DNA from: Ruegeria aquimaris
Lineage (GTDB): Bacteria; Pseudomonadota; Alphaproteobacteria; Rhodobacterales; Rhodobacteraceae
Length of the DNA: 64,000 bases
Direction: 5' to 3'
Assembly: GCF_025751555.1 (NCBI RefSeq)
Contig: NZ_JAOWLB010000002.1
Coordinates: 248,001-312,000 of the forward strand
The notes beneath the pieces are model-generated. The model saw only the letters and a program-made list of their open reading frames with translations, was not told the DNA's origin and searched no databases. Below are positions 1 through 7,836 of the stretch, one piece after another (the first letter of the stretch is position 1; each line of letters starts with the position of its first letter). The translations under genes were made by a program, and so were the position numbers.

Positions 1-2166
1 GCGACAAGCTACGGTGATCTGTCGCAATTCGCGCAGCAACAAAGCCGCGCGGCGGCCTTTGTCCTGTCGATCGACGATGAAGAGTTCAGCCCCGGCCCCG
101 ACCTCGCCCCGGCGGTTCTGAATCTCCGCAGCTTCATACAAGAGGTCCGCTACAAGAACGAAGATGTCCCGATCTACATCTATGGCGAGACCAAGACCTC
201 GCGGCACCTGCCGAACGATGTCCTGCGCGAGCTGCACGGTTTCATCCATGCCTTCGAGGACACCCCCGAATTCGTCGCCCGCCACATCATCCGCGAAGCG
301 AAGAACTATCTCGAATACATCCAGCCGCCGTTCTTCAAGGCGCTTCTCGACTATGCCGAGGACGGCTCGTATTCGTGGCATTGTCCCGGACATTCGGGCG
401 GTGTCGCCTTTTTGAAGTCGCCCATCGGGCAGATGTATCACCAGTTCTACGGCGAGAACATGCTGCGCGCCGATGTCTGCAACTCGGTCGAGGAACTGGG
501 CCAGCTGCTCGACCACAACGGCGCCATCGGGGCGTCAGAGCGCAACGCGGCGCGGATCTTCAACGCCGATCACTGCTTTTTCGTCACCAACGGGACCTCG
601 ACCTCGAACAAGATGGTCTGGCATCACAACGTCGCGCCGGGCGACATCGTGCTGGTGGACCGCAACTGTCACAAATCGATCCTGCATTCGATCATCATGA
701 CGGGCGCCATCCCGATCTTTCTCAAGCCCACGCGCAATCATTGGGGGATCATCGGCCCGATCCAGAAATCCGAATTCGAACCCGAAGCCATCAGGGCCAA
801 GATCGAGGCCAACCCGCTTCTGGAAGGGATCGACCCCGACACGGTAAAGCCGCGCATCCTCTCGCTCACGCAATCCACCTATGACGGGGTGCTCTACAAC
901 ACCGAAGTCATAAAAGAGATCCTCGACGGCTATGTCGAGACGCTGCATTTCGACGAGGCCTGGCTGCCGCATGCGGCCTTCCACCCGTTCTACGGCACCT
1001 ACCACGCGATGGGGCGCAAGCGCGGGCGCACGAAAAGCTCGATGGTGTACGCGACGCAATCGGTCCACAAGCTTCTGGCGGGCATCAGCCAGGCCAGCCA
1101 TGTTCTGGTGAAGGATGCGGAAGAGGCAAAACTCGACCGGCATCTATTCAACGAATCCTACCTCATGCACACGTCCACCAGCCCGCAATACTCGATCATC
1201 GCCAGCTGCGATGTCGCGGCGGCGATGATGGAGCCCCCGGGCGGCACCGCGCTGGTCGAGGAAAGCCTGATGGAGGCGCTCGATTTCCGGCGCGCCATGC
1301 GCAAGGTGGACGAGGAATATGGCAACGACTGGTGGTTCCAGGTCTGGGGCCCCGACGAACTGGCCGAAGAGGGGATTGGCCGCGCCAAAGCCTGGGAGCT
1401 GAAGAAGACCGACAGCGATGCCATCGAAAGCTCGGGCGAAGACGCCTGGCACGGGTTCGGCGACATGGCCCGCAACTTCAACATGCTCGACCCGATCAAG
1501 GCGACGATCATCACCCCGGGCCTGAACATCGACGGCCGCTTCGAAGAAACCGGGATCCCCGCCTCGATCGTGTCGAAATACCTGACCGAACATGGTGTCG
1601 TGGTCGAAAAGACCGGTCTTTACAGCTTCTTCATCATGTTCACCATCGGTATCACCAAGGGCCGCTGGAACACGCTTCTCGCCGCGCTCCAGCAGTGCAA
1701 GGACGACTATGACCGCAACCAGCCGCTGTGGCGCGTGATGCCGGAATTCTGCGCCAAACAGCCACGCTATGAACATATGGGACTCAAGGATCTGTCCCAG
1801 CACGTGCATGATCTCTACGCCAAATACGACGTGGCGCGGCTCTCGACCGAGATCTATCTGGGCGATCACCGCCCTGCGATGTCCCCGCTCGACGCGTTTT
1901 CCCATATTGCGCGACGCAAGACCGAAAGGGTCGCGATCGACGATCTCGAAGGCCGTGTGACCACAAGCCTCGTCACCCCCTATCCGCCCGGTATCCCGCT
2001 TCTGGTCCCCGGCGAAGTCTTCAGCAAGGAGATCGTGGACTATCTTCGGTTCAACCGCGAGTTTGCCCGCGAATGCCCCGGCTTCGAAACCGATATCCAC
2101 GGCTTGCTTCACGAGGTCGGCGAGAACGGCGAGGTCCGGTATTTCGCCGACTGTGTCGCCGAGTGA
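1..2166 (+). CDS. Orn/Lys/Arg decarboxylase, PLP-dependent, 5' end missing
   Basis: The reading frame is already open at base 1, so the N-terminus lies outside the window; 721 codons are present before the TGA. The visible start matches the end of the response-regulator-like wing domain of fold-I basic amino acid decarboxylases, followed by the large PLP domain (SWHCPGHSGG, then VTNGTSTSNKMVW). The PLP-binding lysine is in the TQSVHKLLAG motif (Lys codon 1069-1071). The C-terminal domain carries the family signature TPYPPGIPLLVPGE. It should decarboxylate arginine, lysine or ornithine to the polyamine precursor, releasing CO2, in the cytoplasm. The substrate cannot be read from sequence alone. 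A strong terminator follows directly, so this is the end of its transcription unit. Confidence 0.93.
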   Translation, partial: ATSYGDLSQFAQQQSRAAAFVLSIDDEEFSPGPDLAPAVLNLRSFIQEVRYKNEDVPIYIYGETKTSRHLPNDVLRELHGFIHAFEDTPEFVARHIIREAKNYLEYIQPPFFKALLDYAEDGSYSWHCPGHSGGVAFLKSPIGQMYHQFYGENMLRADVCNSVEELGQLLDHNGAIGASERNAARIFNADHCFFVTNGTSTSNKMVWHHNVAPGDIVLVDRNCHKSILHSIIMTGAIPIFLKPTRNHWGIIGPIQKSEFEPEAIRAKIEANPLLEGIDPDTVKPRILSLTQSTYDGVLYNTEVIKEILDGYVETLHFDEAWLPHAAFHPFYGTYHAMGRKRGRTKSSMVYATQSVHKLLAGISQASHVLVKDAEEAKLDRHLFNESYLMHTSTSPQYSIIASCDVAAAMMEPPGGTALVEESLMEALDFRRAMRKVDEEYGNDWWFQVWGPDELAEEGIGRAKAWELKKTDSDAIESSGEDAWHGFGDMARNFNMLDPIKATIITPGLNIDGRFEETGIPASIVSKYLTEHGVVVEKTGLYSFFIMFTIGITKGRWNTLLAALQQCKDDYDRNQPLWRVMPEFCAKQPRYEHMGLKDLSQHVHDLYAKYDVARLSTEIYLGDHRPAMSPLDAFSHIARRKTERVAIDDLEGRVTTSLVTPYPPGIPLLVPGEVFSKEIVDYLRFNREFARECPGFETDIHGLLHEVGENGEVRYFADCVAE

Positions 2167-2171
2167 AAAGA

Positions 2172-2200
2172 AAACGCCCCGGCATGACAACGGGGCGTTT
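2172..2200 (+). terminator. Rho-independent terminator of the decarboxylase gene
   Basis: Perfect 9-bp stem AAACGCCCC / GGGGCGTTT with an 11-base loop, 5 bases after the decarboxylase stop codon. The descending arm ends in TTT followed by GCTTT. Confidence 0.85.
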
Positions 2201-2382
2201 GCTTTCGCCAGCAGTGCGGGCGCCGGACACCAACTGTGGTCGGCGGGTGACTGACTTGCGCCGGGGCGGAAAGAACCCGATGCCGGCGCAATCCGAACGC
2301 CTGTTTTGATGTTCGGTCTCAGGTCGGGCCGCCCCCGCAGCGAATCCCTTGCTCCGTCGTGCGGAACTCCGTCCCGGCACAG

Positions 2383-2402
2383 CCCCGCCTTGGCGGGGGT
2401 TT
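2383..2402 (+). terminator. Hairpin terminator without an assigned upstream gene
   Basis: CCCCGCC at 2383-2389 pairs with GGCGGGG at 2392-2398 through a 2-base loop, followed after G and a further base by TTT (2400-2402). It reads as a plus-strand terminator. It lies about 180 bases past the decarboxylase terminator, so it is either a back-up or the end of an unrecognised short RNA. Confidence 0.45.
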
Positions 2403-2462
2403 ATCCAACGCTTGTTCCGCGACACATGCCTGTCGCCGCCTCCCGTTTCCCTCCGGACGCCC

Positions 2463-2511
2463 GTACAAAACGGTCAATTGGGGTCGTTTAGCCAGTACAA
2501 AACGGTCAATT
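2463..2511. repeat. Two direct copies of a 17-bp repeat, possible insertion-sequence end remnant
   Basis: GTACAAAACGGTCAATT occurs at 2463-2479 and again, identical, at 2495-2511, 32 bases apart. On the minus strand the unit reads AATTGACCGTTTTGTAC. Multiple short direct repeats of the TTGACC...TTTTG type remind me of the ends of IS21-family elements, but no transposase is present here, so this is only a guess at origin. Confidence 0.5.
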
Positions 2512-2557
2512 CGGCGGGGTTTCGGGGGTGCAACACTATGTTGATCCGACCGGCATC

Positions 2558-2591
2558 TTGAAATTCTCCACAAGATGTTCTATATTTGTTC
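2558..2591 (+). promoter_or_regulatory. Sigma70 promoter with a LexA (SOS) box over the -10
   Basis: TTGAAA (2558-2563), a 17-base spacer and TATATT (2581-2586) make a near-consensus housekeeping promoter. Overlapping the -10 is GTTC-N7-GTTC at 2577-2591, the exact direct-repeat LexA operator described for alphaproteobacteria such as Rhodobacter and rhizobia. A repressor bound there would block polymerase. The next gene starts 25 bases downstream, so it is a likely SOS-regulon member. Confidence 0.72.
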
Positions 2592-2615
2592 CATAGTGGA
2601 ATGGAGGGTTTCCCC

Positions 2616-2945
2616 ATGTTGACGGCCCCGCGCATGCACGCGTTCGACGGCCCCAGCAACGACTATCACCTGCTGCCGGTCACCGAAAAACAACTGCGAT
2701 ACGCCCGCGCGATTGCACAACGCTCGGCCCTGGAAATCCCGGTCGAGGCGCAGCGTGATCGCCGTGTTCTGTCCGCCTGGATCTCCGCCCACCGGCCTGC
2801 ATCCGAGTCGCCGTTCGACCGCTATCCCTCTGGAAAACAAGTGGCTTTTGCCGAGCGGATCGCGCGGGCCAAGCGCCGGACCGTGCCGCCCGAGTGTTTT
2901 CACGACAAGGCCGCCATGTCCGCCTGGATCGACCGCAACAGGTGA
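2616..2945 (+). CDS. Small two-repeat protein, probably DNA-damage inducible
   Basis: 109-residue basic protein of unknown function. The ATG at 2616 is chosen because GGAGGG (2603-2608) lies 7 bases upstream; the longer TTG start at 2586 would lie inside the -10 promoter element. The protein is an internal duplication of about 38 residues: one copy begins TEKQLRYARAIA and ends LSAWISAHR, the second begins SGKQVAFAERIA and ends MSAWIDRNR, each with a basic middle and an [IV]P.E motif. I recall similar short units at the C-termini of some plasmid-type topoisomerase III proteins, unverified. The LexA-box promoter suggests a role in the SOS response. No signal peptide or membrane segment is seen. 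Confidence 0.72.
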   Translation: MLTAPRMHAFDGPSNDYHLLPVTEKQLRYARAIAQRSALEIPVEAQRDRRVLSAWISAHRPASESPFDRYPSGKQVAFAERIARAKRRTVPPECFHDKAAMSAWIDRNR

Positions 2946-2962
2946 ACGGAGCTAACTCCCGG

Positions 2963-2991
2963 TTGACAAGCCTGACTTATTTAGTCAGTTA
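2963..2991 (+). promoter_or_regulatory. Iron-responsive operator (TGA-N9-TCA palindrome) and -35 element
   Basis: CTGACTTATTTAGTCAG at 2972-2988 is a palindrome with 6-bp arms and contains TGA-N9-TCA, the iron-rhodo/RirA-type box known upstream of iron-uptake genes in alphaproteobacteria. A consensus -35 TTGACA sits at 2963-2968, so the operator fills the spacer and reaches the expected -10 position (2986-2991, poorly conserved). This arrangement predicts repression when iron is sufficient. The first gene downstream is an imelysin, which fits. Confidence 0.7.
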
Positions 2992-3050
2992 ACTGTCATG
3001 CCAGATCCCTGCGGGTCAAGCCAAGCCTGACTCACATCCGAGGGACATCC

Positions 3051-4313
3051 ATGACACCCCAAACGCTCGTAGCCTCTGCGCTGACCCTGCTCTGCGCCGC
3101 GCCCGCCCTGGCCACGGACAGAGCCGCCGTACTTGTCACTTATGCCAACATCGCCGAGGCGAAATATCAGGACAGCCTGGTCACGTCGCGCGCTCTGCAA
3201 GTCGCGATAAACGACCTGATTTCAAAGCCTTCCGAGGCATCGCTTGCCGCCGCCCGCGAGGCGTGGCTGGCCGCCCGCATCCCCTATCAGCAGACCGAGG
3301 TGTATCGTTTCGGCAACCCGATCGTCGACGATTGGGAAGGCCGCGTGAATGCCTGGCCGCTCGACGAAGGGCTGATCGACTATGTCGATGCCTCCTACGC
3401 CGGGCCGACCGATGACAACCTCTATGCGTCATTGAATGTCATCGCGACACCGCAGTTCGAATTGTCCGGAACCCAGGTGGACGCGACCAGCATCACGCCA
3501 ACCCTGCTTTCCGACACCCTGCACGAGGCCGACGGTGTCGATGCCAATGTCGCGGCGGGCTATCATGCCATCGAGTTCCTGCTCTGGGGGCAGGACCTGA
3601 ACGGCAACGGCCCGGGCGCCGGGAACCGGCCCTGGACCGACTATGCGCAGGGTACGGATTGTACAAACGGCAATTGCGACCGCCGCGCAGCCTACCTGCA
3701 AGCCGCCACCACCCTGCTTGTCGACGACCTGGAGTGGATGGCCGCGCAATGGGCCCGGGGGGGTGCCGCGCGTGCAGCGGTGATGGCGGATGAAGCCGCC
3801 GGGCTGATCGCCATCGTGACCGGCATGGGCAGCCTCAGCTATGGCGAACAGGCAGGTGAGCGGATGCGGCTGGGCCTTCTGCTGAACGATCCTGAAGAGG
3901 AACACGACTGCTTCTCGGACAACACCCACAACAGCCATTACTATGACGGGCTGGGCGTTCAGAACGTCTACCTCGGCCGGTATCAGCGGCTGAATGGTGA
4001 CGTGCTCGCCGGCCCATCTCTGTCCGATCTGGTGGCCGAAACCGACCCGGGCCTGGACGCAGAACTGCGTAGCAAGCTCGACACGACCATGGCGGCGCTG
4101 GAGGCGATCCGGACGGCGGTCAAGGGCGGGATGGCCTATGACCAGATGCTGGCGCGCGGCAATGCCGAAGGCGAAGCCCTGATCATGGCCGGGGTCGAAG
4201 GGCTGATCGATCAGACCCGCTCGATCCAGCGCCTGGTTCCGGCGCTGGGGCTGGATGAAATCAGCTTCGAAGGCTCGGAATCGCTCGACAATCCGGGCGC
4301 GGTTTTTCAATAG
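3051..4313 (+). CDS. Imelysin family iron-regulated periplasmic protein (IrpA-like)
   Basis: 420 residues with a clear Sec signal peptide (residues 1-21, ending APALA). The imelysin (peptidase M75) signature GYHAIEFLLWG is at about 170-180, giving the HxxE pair His172 and Glu175 thought to contact metal. The two-repeat helical core extends to the C-terminus. Family members act in iron uptake; the protease activity once proposed is not established. It is first in a five-gene cassette and lies directly behind the iron-type operator. The start is supported by GAGGGA upstream of the ATG. Confidence 0.9.
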   Translation: MTPQTLVASALTLLCAAPALATDRAAVLVTYANIAEAKYQDSLVTSRALQVAINDLISKPSEASLAAAREAWLAARIPYQQTEVYRFGNPIVDDWEGRVNAWPLDEGLIDYVDASYAGPTDDNLYASLNVIATPQFELSGTQVDATSITPTLLSDTLHEADGVDANVAAGYHAIEFLLWGQDLNGNGPGAGNRPWTDYAQGTDCTNGNCDRRAAYLQAATTLLVDDLEWMAAQWARGGAARAAVMADEAAGLIAIVTGMGSLSYGEQAGERMRLGLLLNDPEEEHDCFSDNTHNSHYYDGLGVQNVYLGRYQRLNGDVLAGPSLSDLVAETDPGLDAELRSKLDTTMAALEAIRTAVKGGMAYDQMLARGNAEGEALIMAGVEGLIDQTRSIQRLVPALGLDEISFEGSESLDNPGAVFQ

Positions 4314-4375
4314 GCTTACACACAGCCAGCCAGCCTTGATGGCCCGCCAAGCTGCTCATCAAAGAAAGTAGCAAA

Positions 4376-5383
4376 ATGTACATCCAAAGATTTGCGGCTC
4401 TGGTCGGCACCATTGCCTGTACCACCGCCGCCCAAGCCCAAGACCAAGATCAATCCGGGTTTGCCTGGGAAGGGTCGGTGGAACTGGGCTTTGAATCCGT
4501 CTATTCGTCCGACACACCGGCAAACGAGACCGATACGGCCTATGCCAAGGGCGAGTTCCTGGGCACCTACGCCTTTGGCAACGGCGTTTCGATCTTTGCC
4601 GGACTGACCTTTGAAGAGGTCGAAGATGCCGCCGCGAACACCGGCTATGGTCTGTACCTGGATCAGTTGGGTCTGGAGTTTGGAATCGGTCCAGCCACAG
4701 TGCAACTGGGCAAGGTGCATCCGGCCTTTGGCACCGCCTGGGACGAGGCTGCCGGATATTTCGGCAGCACACTGGCCGAGGATTACGAATTGTCCGAGCA
4801 GATCGGCGCGCTGACCGATCTTGACCTGGGGGTGGCGGGTGTCTTGTCGATCGGACTGTTCTACGCCGACGACACCGCGCTCAGCCAATCGGCCGGGTTC
4901 AACCGAGGGCGCAACAGCACGGCCCTGGGGGGTGCAGGCAATACCGGGCGGCTCGACAATGCCAGCCTGCAATGGCACGGCACGTTCGGTGACACCCGGG
5001 TCTGGGCAGGTGCCCGGCATCTCAGTGCGGGTGCTGGCGATGTCTCGGACGAGACCGGCGGGTTTCTGGCCATTGGCCATACATTCGGCGGCGCGCTCGA
5101 TCTGTTCGCCGAGGCTGCGGTGTTTGATGGCTATGGCGGCACCGCCGACAATGCCCGTTTTGTCACGCTCAACGCCGCCTATGCGGTCGGCGATGTGACC
5201 TTGTCGGGTACGGTGGCGACCCGGGATGTCGATAGCCTGGGCAAGACCGAACTGCTATCCATTGGCGCCGAATACGAGTTCGGAGACCGCTATCTGATCG
5301 GCGCTGCGTTGGCCCGGATCGAGGAAGCCGGTGTAACCGATCATGTATTCGGCGTGAATTTTGAAATCGCCCTGGGAAGCTGA
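4376..5383 (+). CDS. Porin-like outer-membrane beta-barrel protein of the iron cassette
   Basis: 335 residues with a short signal peptide ending AAQAQ at about residue 22. The mature part is a run of alternating polar/hydrophobic strands with aromatic and glycine-rich turns (for example FAWEGSVELGFESVYSS), and the C-terminus ends in the strand VFGVNFEIALGS, typical of small Gram-negative porins. Its place between two imelysins and next to a di-haem protein suggests it is the outer-membrane channel of this iron system. The substrate is unknown. It is 62 bases behind the imelysin gene and 1 base ahead of the next. Confidence 0.82.
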   Translation: MYIQRFAALVGTIACTTAAQAQDQDQSGFAWEGSVELGFESVYSSDTPANETDTAYAKGEFLGTYAFGNGVSIFAGLTFEEVEDAAANTGYGLYLDQLGLEFGIGPATVQLGKVHPAFGTAWDEAAGYFGSTLAEDYELSEQIGALTDLDLGVAGVLSIGLFYADDTALSQSAGFNRGRNSTALGGAGNTGRLDNASLQWHGTFGDTRVWAGARHLSAGAGDVSDETGGFLAIGHTFGGALDLFAEAAVFDGYGGTADNARFVTLNAAYAVGDVTLSGTVATRDVDSLGKTELLSIGAEYEFGDRYLIGAALARIEEAGVTDHVFGVNFEIALGS

Positions 5384-5384
5384 C

Positions 5385-6833
5385 GTGTTTCAACGATCGG
5401 TTCTGGGTCTGATCTCTGCCTGCCTGACCGCTGCATGCGGTCAGGCGCTTGCGGCGTCACCCGTCAAAGAGGATGCCGCTCGGATTGCCGAGGTCATCCG
5501 CCCGACCGAGGCGTTCGAACAGTCAGAACCCTATGAGGCCCTGCCCGGTGGGGCCGCCACGCTCAGGAATACGACGGATCGCGATGCGTTTTCGCATCCG
5601 TCGGCAAACATGAGTTTTGAGCGGGAACTGGATTTTCTGCTGGGCAAGGCCCTGTTCGAAAAGATCTGGGTGTCGTCGCCTTCGTCCACGCAGGCCTCGG
5701 ACGGGCTGGGCCCGCTGTATGACGCGCGATCCTGCCAGGCCTGCCATATCCGCGACGGGCGCGGGCAGCCCCCGGATCAGGATGGATCCGTGTCGATGAT
5801 CGTGCGCCTGGCCCGACCCGGCGGCGGACCGGACCCGGTCTATGGCCGTCAATTGCAGGACCTCGCCCTGCCCGGCCATGCCGCCGAGGCGCAAATAGCG
5901 GTGCGTTATCGCGAGATCCCAATCGAGCTGGCGGGTGGTGAGACTGTGGTCCTGCGACAGCCTGAATACGACCTAGGCACGCTTGGCTATGGCCCGCTGA
6001 ATGGCGAGACCGTGTTCAGCGCGCGGGTTGCTCCGCCGATGATCGGGCTTGGGCTGCTGGAGGCGATCCCCGAACAGGACATCCTTGCCCTAGTTGACGA
6101 GGACGACCGGGATGGCAACGGCATCTCGGGCCGGGCCAATTGGGTTTGGTCGCGGGATGGCGAACAACCTATGCTGGGGCGCTTTGGCTGGAAGGCGGGA
6201 GAGGCCACGATCCGCGATCAGTCGGCCGCAGCCTTTGCCAATGATATCGGCATCTCCTCGCCGTTGTTTCCGGACGGATGGGGTGATTGCAGCGCGGCGC
6301 AAGCGACCTGTCGCGCCGCGCCGCATGGCGATGGCGATATCCGCGACACCGAGATTGACGGTGCGGGGCTTGAACTTGTGAGTTTCTACAGCCGCAACTT
6401 GGCGGTGCCCGAGCGGCGTCTGCCAGATGACCCCGAGGTCCTGCGCGGCAAGCAGGTGTTCTATGACACCGGATGCGTTGGGTGCCACGTGCCCAAACAT
6501 GTCACGGCACGCCTGGCGGATCAGCCGGAACAGAGCTTTCAACTGATCTGGCCTTACACAGACCTGTTGCTGCACGACATGGGCGACGGTCTGGCAGACG
6601 CGCTGCCCGAAGGCCGTGCCGATGGCCATGAATGGCGCACGCCGCCGCTCTGGGGCATTGGTTTGACCGCCGAGGTCAGCGGCTACAGCCGGTTCCTGCA
6701 TGACGGGCGTGCCCGGTCGCTGCTGGAGGCGATCCTGTGGCACGGCGGCGAAGCGGAACCGCAGCAGACGGCAGTGATCGCAATGACGCCTGCGGATCGT
6801 GCCGCCCTGATCCGCTTTTTGGAGAGCCTCTGA
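5385..6833 (+). CDS. Di-haem cytochrome c, DUF1111 'thiol oxidoreductase' family
   Basis: About 482 residues from the GTG at 5385, chosen because GGGAAG lies 5-6 bases upstream and the product then starts with a proper Sec signal (MFQRSVLGLISACLTAACG, cleaved near ALAA). The frame also has an earlier TTG at 5361. Two CxxCH haem sites are visible: C117-xx-C120-H121 (CQACH) and C364-xx-C367-H368 (CVGCH). The MauG-like/DUF1111 fold is usually annotated thiol oxidoreductase, but the real reaction is not known. In this cassette a periplasmic redox role, such as changing the iron oxidation state before imelysin binding, is an inference. Confidence 0.88.
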   Translation: MFQRSVLGLISACLTAACGQALAASPVKEDAARIAEVIRPTEAFEQSEPYEALPGGAATLRNTTDRDAFSHPSANMSFERELDFLLGKALFEKIWVSSPSSTQASDGLGPLYDARSCQACHIRDGRGQPPDQDGSVSMIVRLARPGGGPDPVYGRQLQDLALPGHAAEAQIAVRYREIPIELAGGETVVLRQPEYDLGTLGYGPLNGETVFSARVAPPMIGLGLLEAIPEQDILALVDEDDRDGNGISGRANWVWSRDGEQPMLGRFGWKAGEATIRDQSAAAFANDIGISSPLFPDGWGDCSAAQATCRAAPHGDGDIRDTEIDGAGLELVSFYSRNLAVPERRLPDDPEVLRGKQVFYDTGCVGCHVPKHVTARLADQPEQSFQLIWPYTDLLLHDMGDGLADALPEGRADGHEWRTPPLWGIGLTAEVSGYSRFLHDGRARSLLEAILWHGGEAEPQQTAVIAMTPADRAALIRFLESL

Positions 6834-6834
6834 A

Positions 6835-7833
6835 ATGATCCGTATGCTGCTCTTCCCCCTGTTCCTCGCTGGTATGGCAGCGGCCGATCCAGGGAATGAC
6901 ATTCTGGATGCCCATGTCCTGCCCGGGTTCGATCGGCTAGAGGCCCAAACGCAGGCTTTGTCCGCCATGGCGGACGCAGAGTGTGACACGGCCTCAGCCC
7001 CGCTGAGAGGAGCGTTTGCCGATGCCGTCAAAGCCTGGACAACGGTCAGCCACTTGCGGTTCGGCCCGAGCGAGGCGGAAAACCGCGGCTTCGCGCTTGC
7101 CTTTTGGCCGGACAATCGGGGCATGACGCCCAAGGTGCTGATGGGGCTGATCCTGGCCCGGGATCAGGCCGTTTCCGACAGCACCGCCTTTGCCCAGGTT
7201 TCGATCGCGGCGCGGGGTCTCTATGCGTTGGAATACCTGCTGTTTGACGACAGAATCGCAACAGCCGGGACCGCCGAATACCGCTGCGCCCTGATCCGCG
7301 CCATCGCCGCCGATGGTGCGCGGCTGGCAGGTGACATGGCCACCGACTGGCACGACCGTTATGCCGCCCTGATGCGCAGCCCGGGACCGGGAGGTACATA
7401 TCAGTCCGAGGCGGAGGTGCTCCAGGAGTTCTTCAAGGCGCTGCGGACCGGCCTGCAAATGACGGCTGAGTTACGGTTGGGACGGCCTCTGGGTACCTAT
7501 GACAAGCCGCGCTCGCTACGGGCCGAGATGTGGCGATCCGGCCTGTCATTGGACCTGATCCGGGCGTCGCTGGGGTCGCAACGAGAGTTGGCGCTGCTGT
7601 TGGCCAAAGAAGATACCGACCTGCAAATGGAACTGGCCGCGAAATTCGATCTGGCGCTCGAAACGGCAAGCCGGATTGACGACCCCACTTTGGTCGGGGT
7701 CGCCAACCCAAGCGGTCGGGTTCGTATCGAGGCCTTGCAACAACGGGTGAACGAGATCCGCGAGGCGGTGGCAAAGGACCTTGGACCCAAGCTGGGCGTT
7801 TCAGCCGGGTTCAACTCATTGGACGGAGATTGA
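6835..7833 (+). CDS. Second imelysin family protein, divergent motif
   Basis: 332 residues with a short signal peptide (MIRMLLFPLFLAGMAAA). The fold is imelysin-like, but the signature region reads GLYALEYLLFD at 128-138: the Glu (E133) is kept while the His of HxxE is replaced by Tyr130. It may bind metal differently or act as a partner of the upstream imelysin rather than a copy of it. It begins one base after the di-haem gene stop and is followed 3 bases later by the DUF1513 gene, so all should be co-translated. Confidence 0.86.
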   Translation: MIRMLLFPLFLAGMAAADPGNDILDAHVLPGFDRLEAQTQALSAMADAECDTASAPLRGAFADAVKAWTTVSHLRFGPSEAENRGFALAFWPDNRGMTPKVLMGLILARDQAVSDSTAFAQVSIAARGLYALEYLLFDDRIATAGTAEYRCALIRAIAADGARLAGDMATDWHDRYAALMRSPGPGGTYQSEAEVLQEFFKALRTGLQMTAELRLGRPLGTYDKPRSLRAEMWRSGLSLDLIRASLGSQRELALLLAKEDTDLQMELAAKFDLALETASRIDDPTLVGVANPSGRVRIEALQQRVNEIREAVAKDLGPKLGVSAGFNSLDGD

Positions 7834-7836
7834 GCG

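Larger units (their letters stand above)
2201..2557. other. Gene-free stretch with a second terminator and a direct repeat
   Basis: I see no credible coding region in these 357 bases; the short ORFs overlap each other in all frames and lack ribosome binding sites. Two structures stand out: a GC-rich hairpin followed by TTT (2383-2402) and two copies of a 17-bp repeat (2463-2511). A short untranslated transcript ending at 2402 is possible but not demonstrated. Confidence 0.6.

Noticed and set aside
2586-2615. Earlier TTG start for the two-repeat protein
   Set aside because: The codon overlaps the -10 element and LexA box, so it would not be in the mRNA; GGAGGG points to the ATG at 2616.
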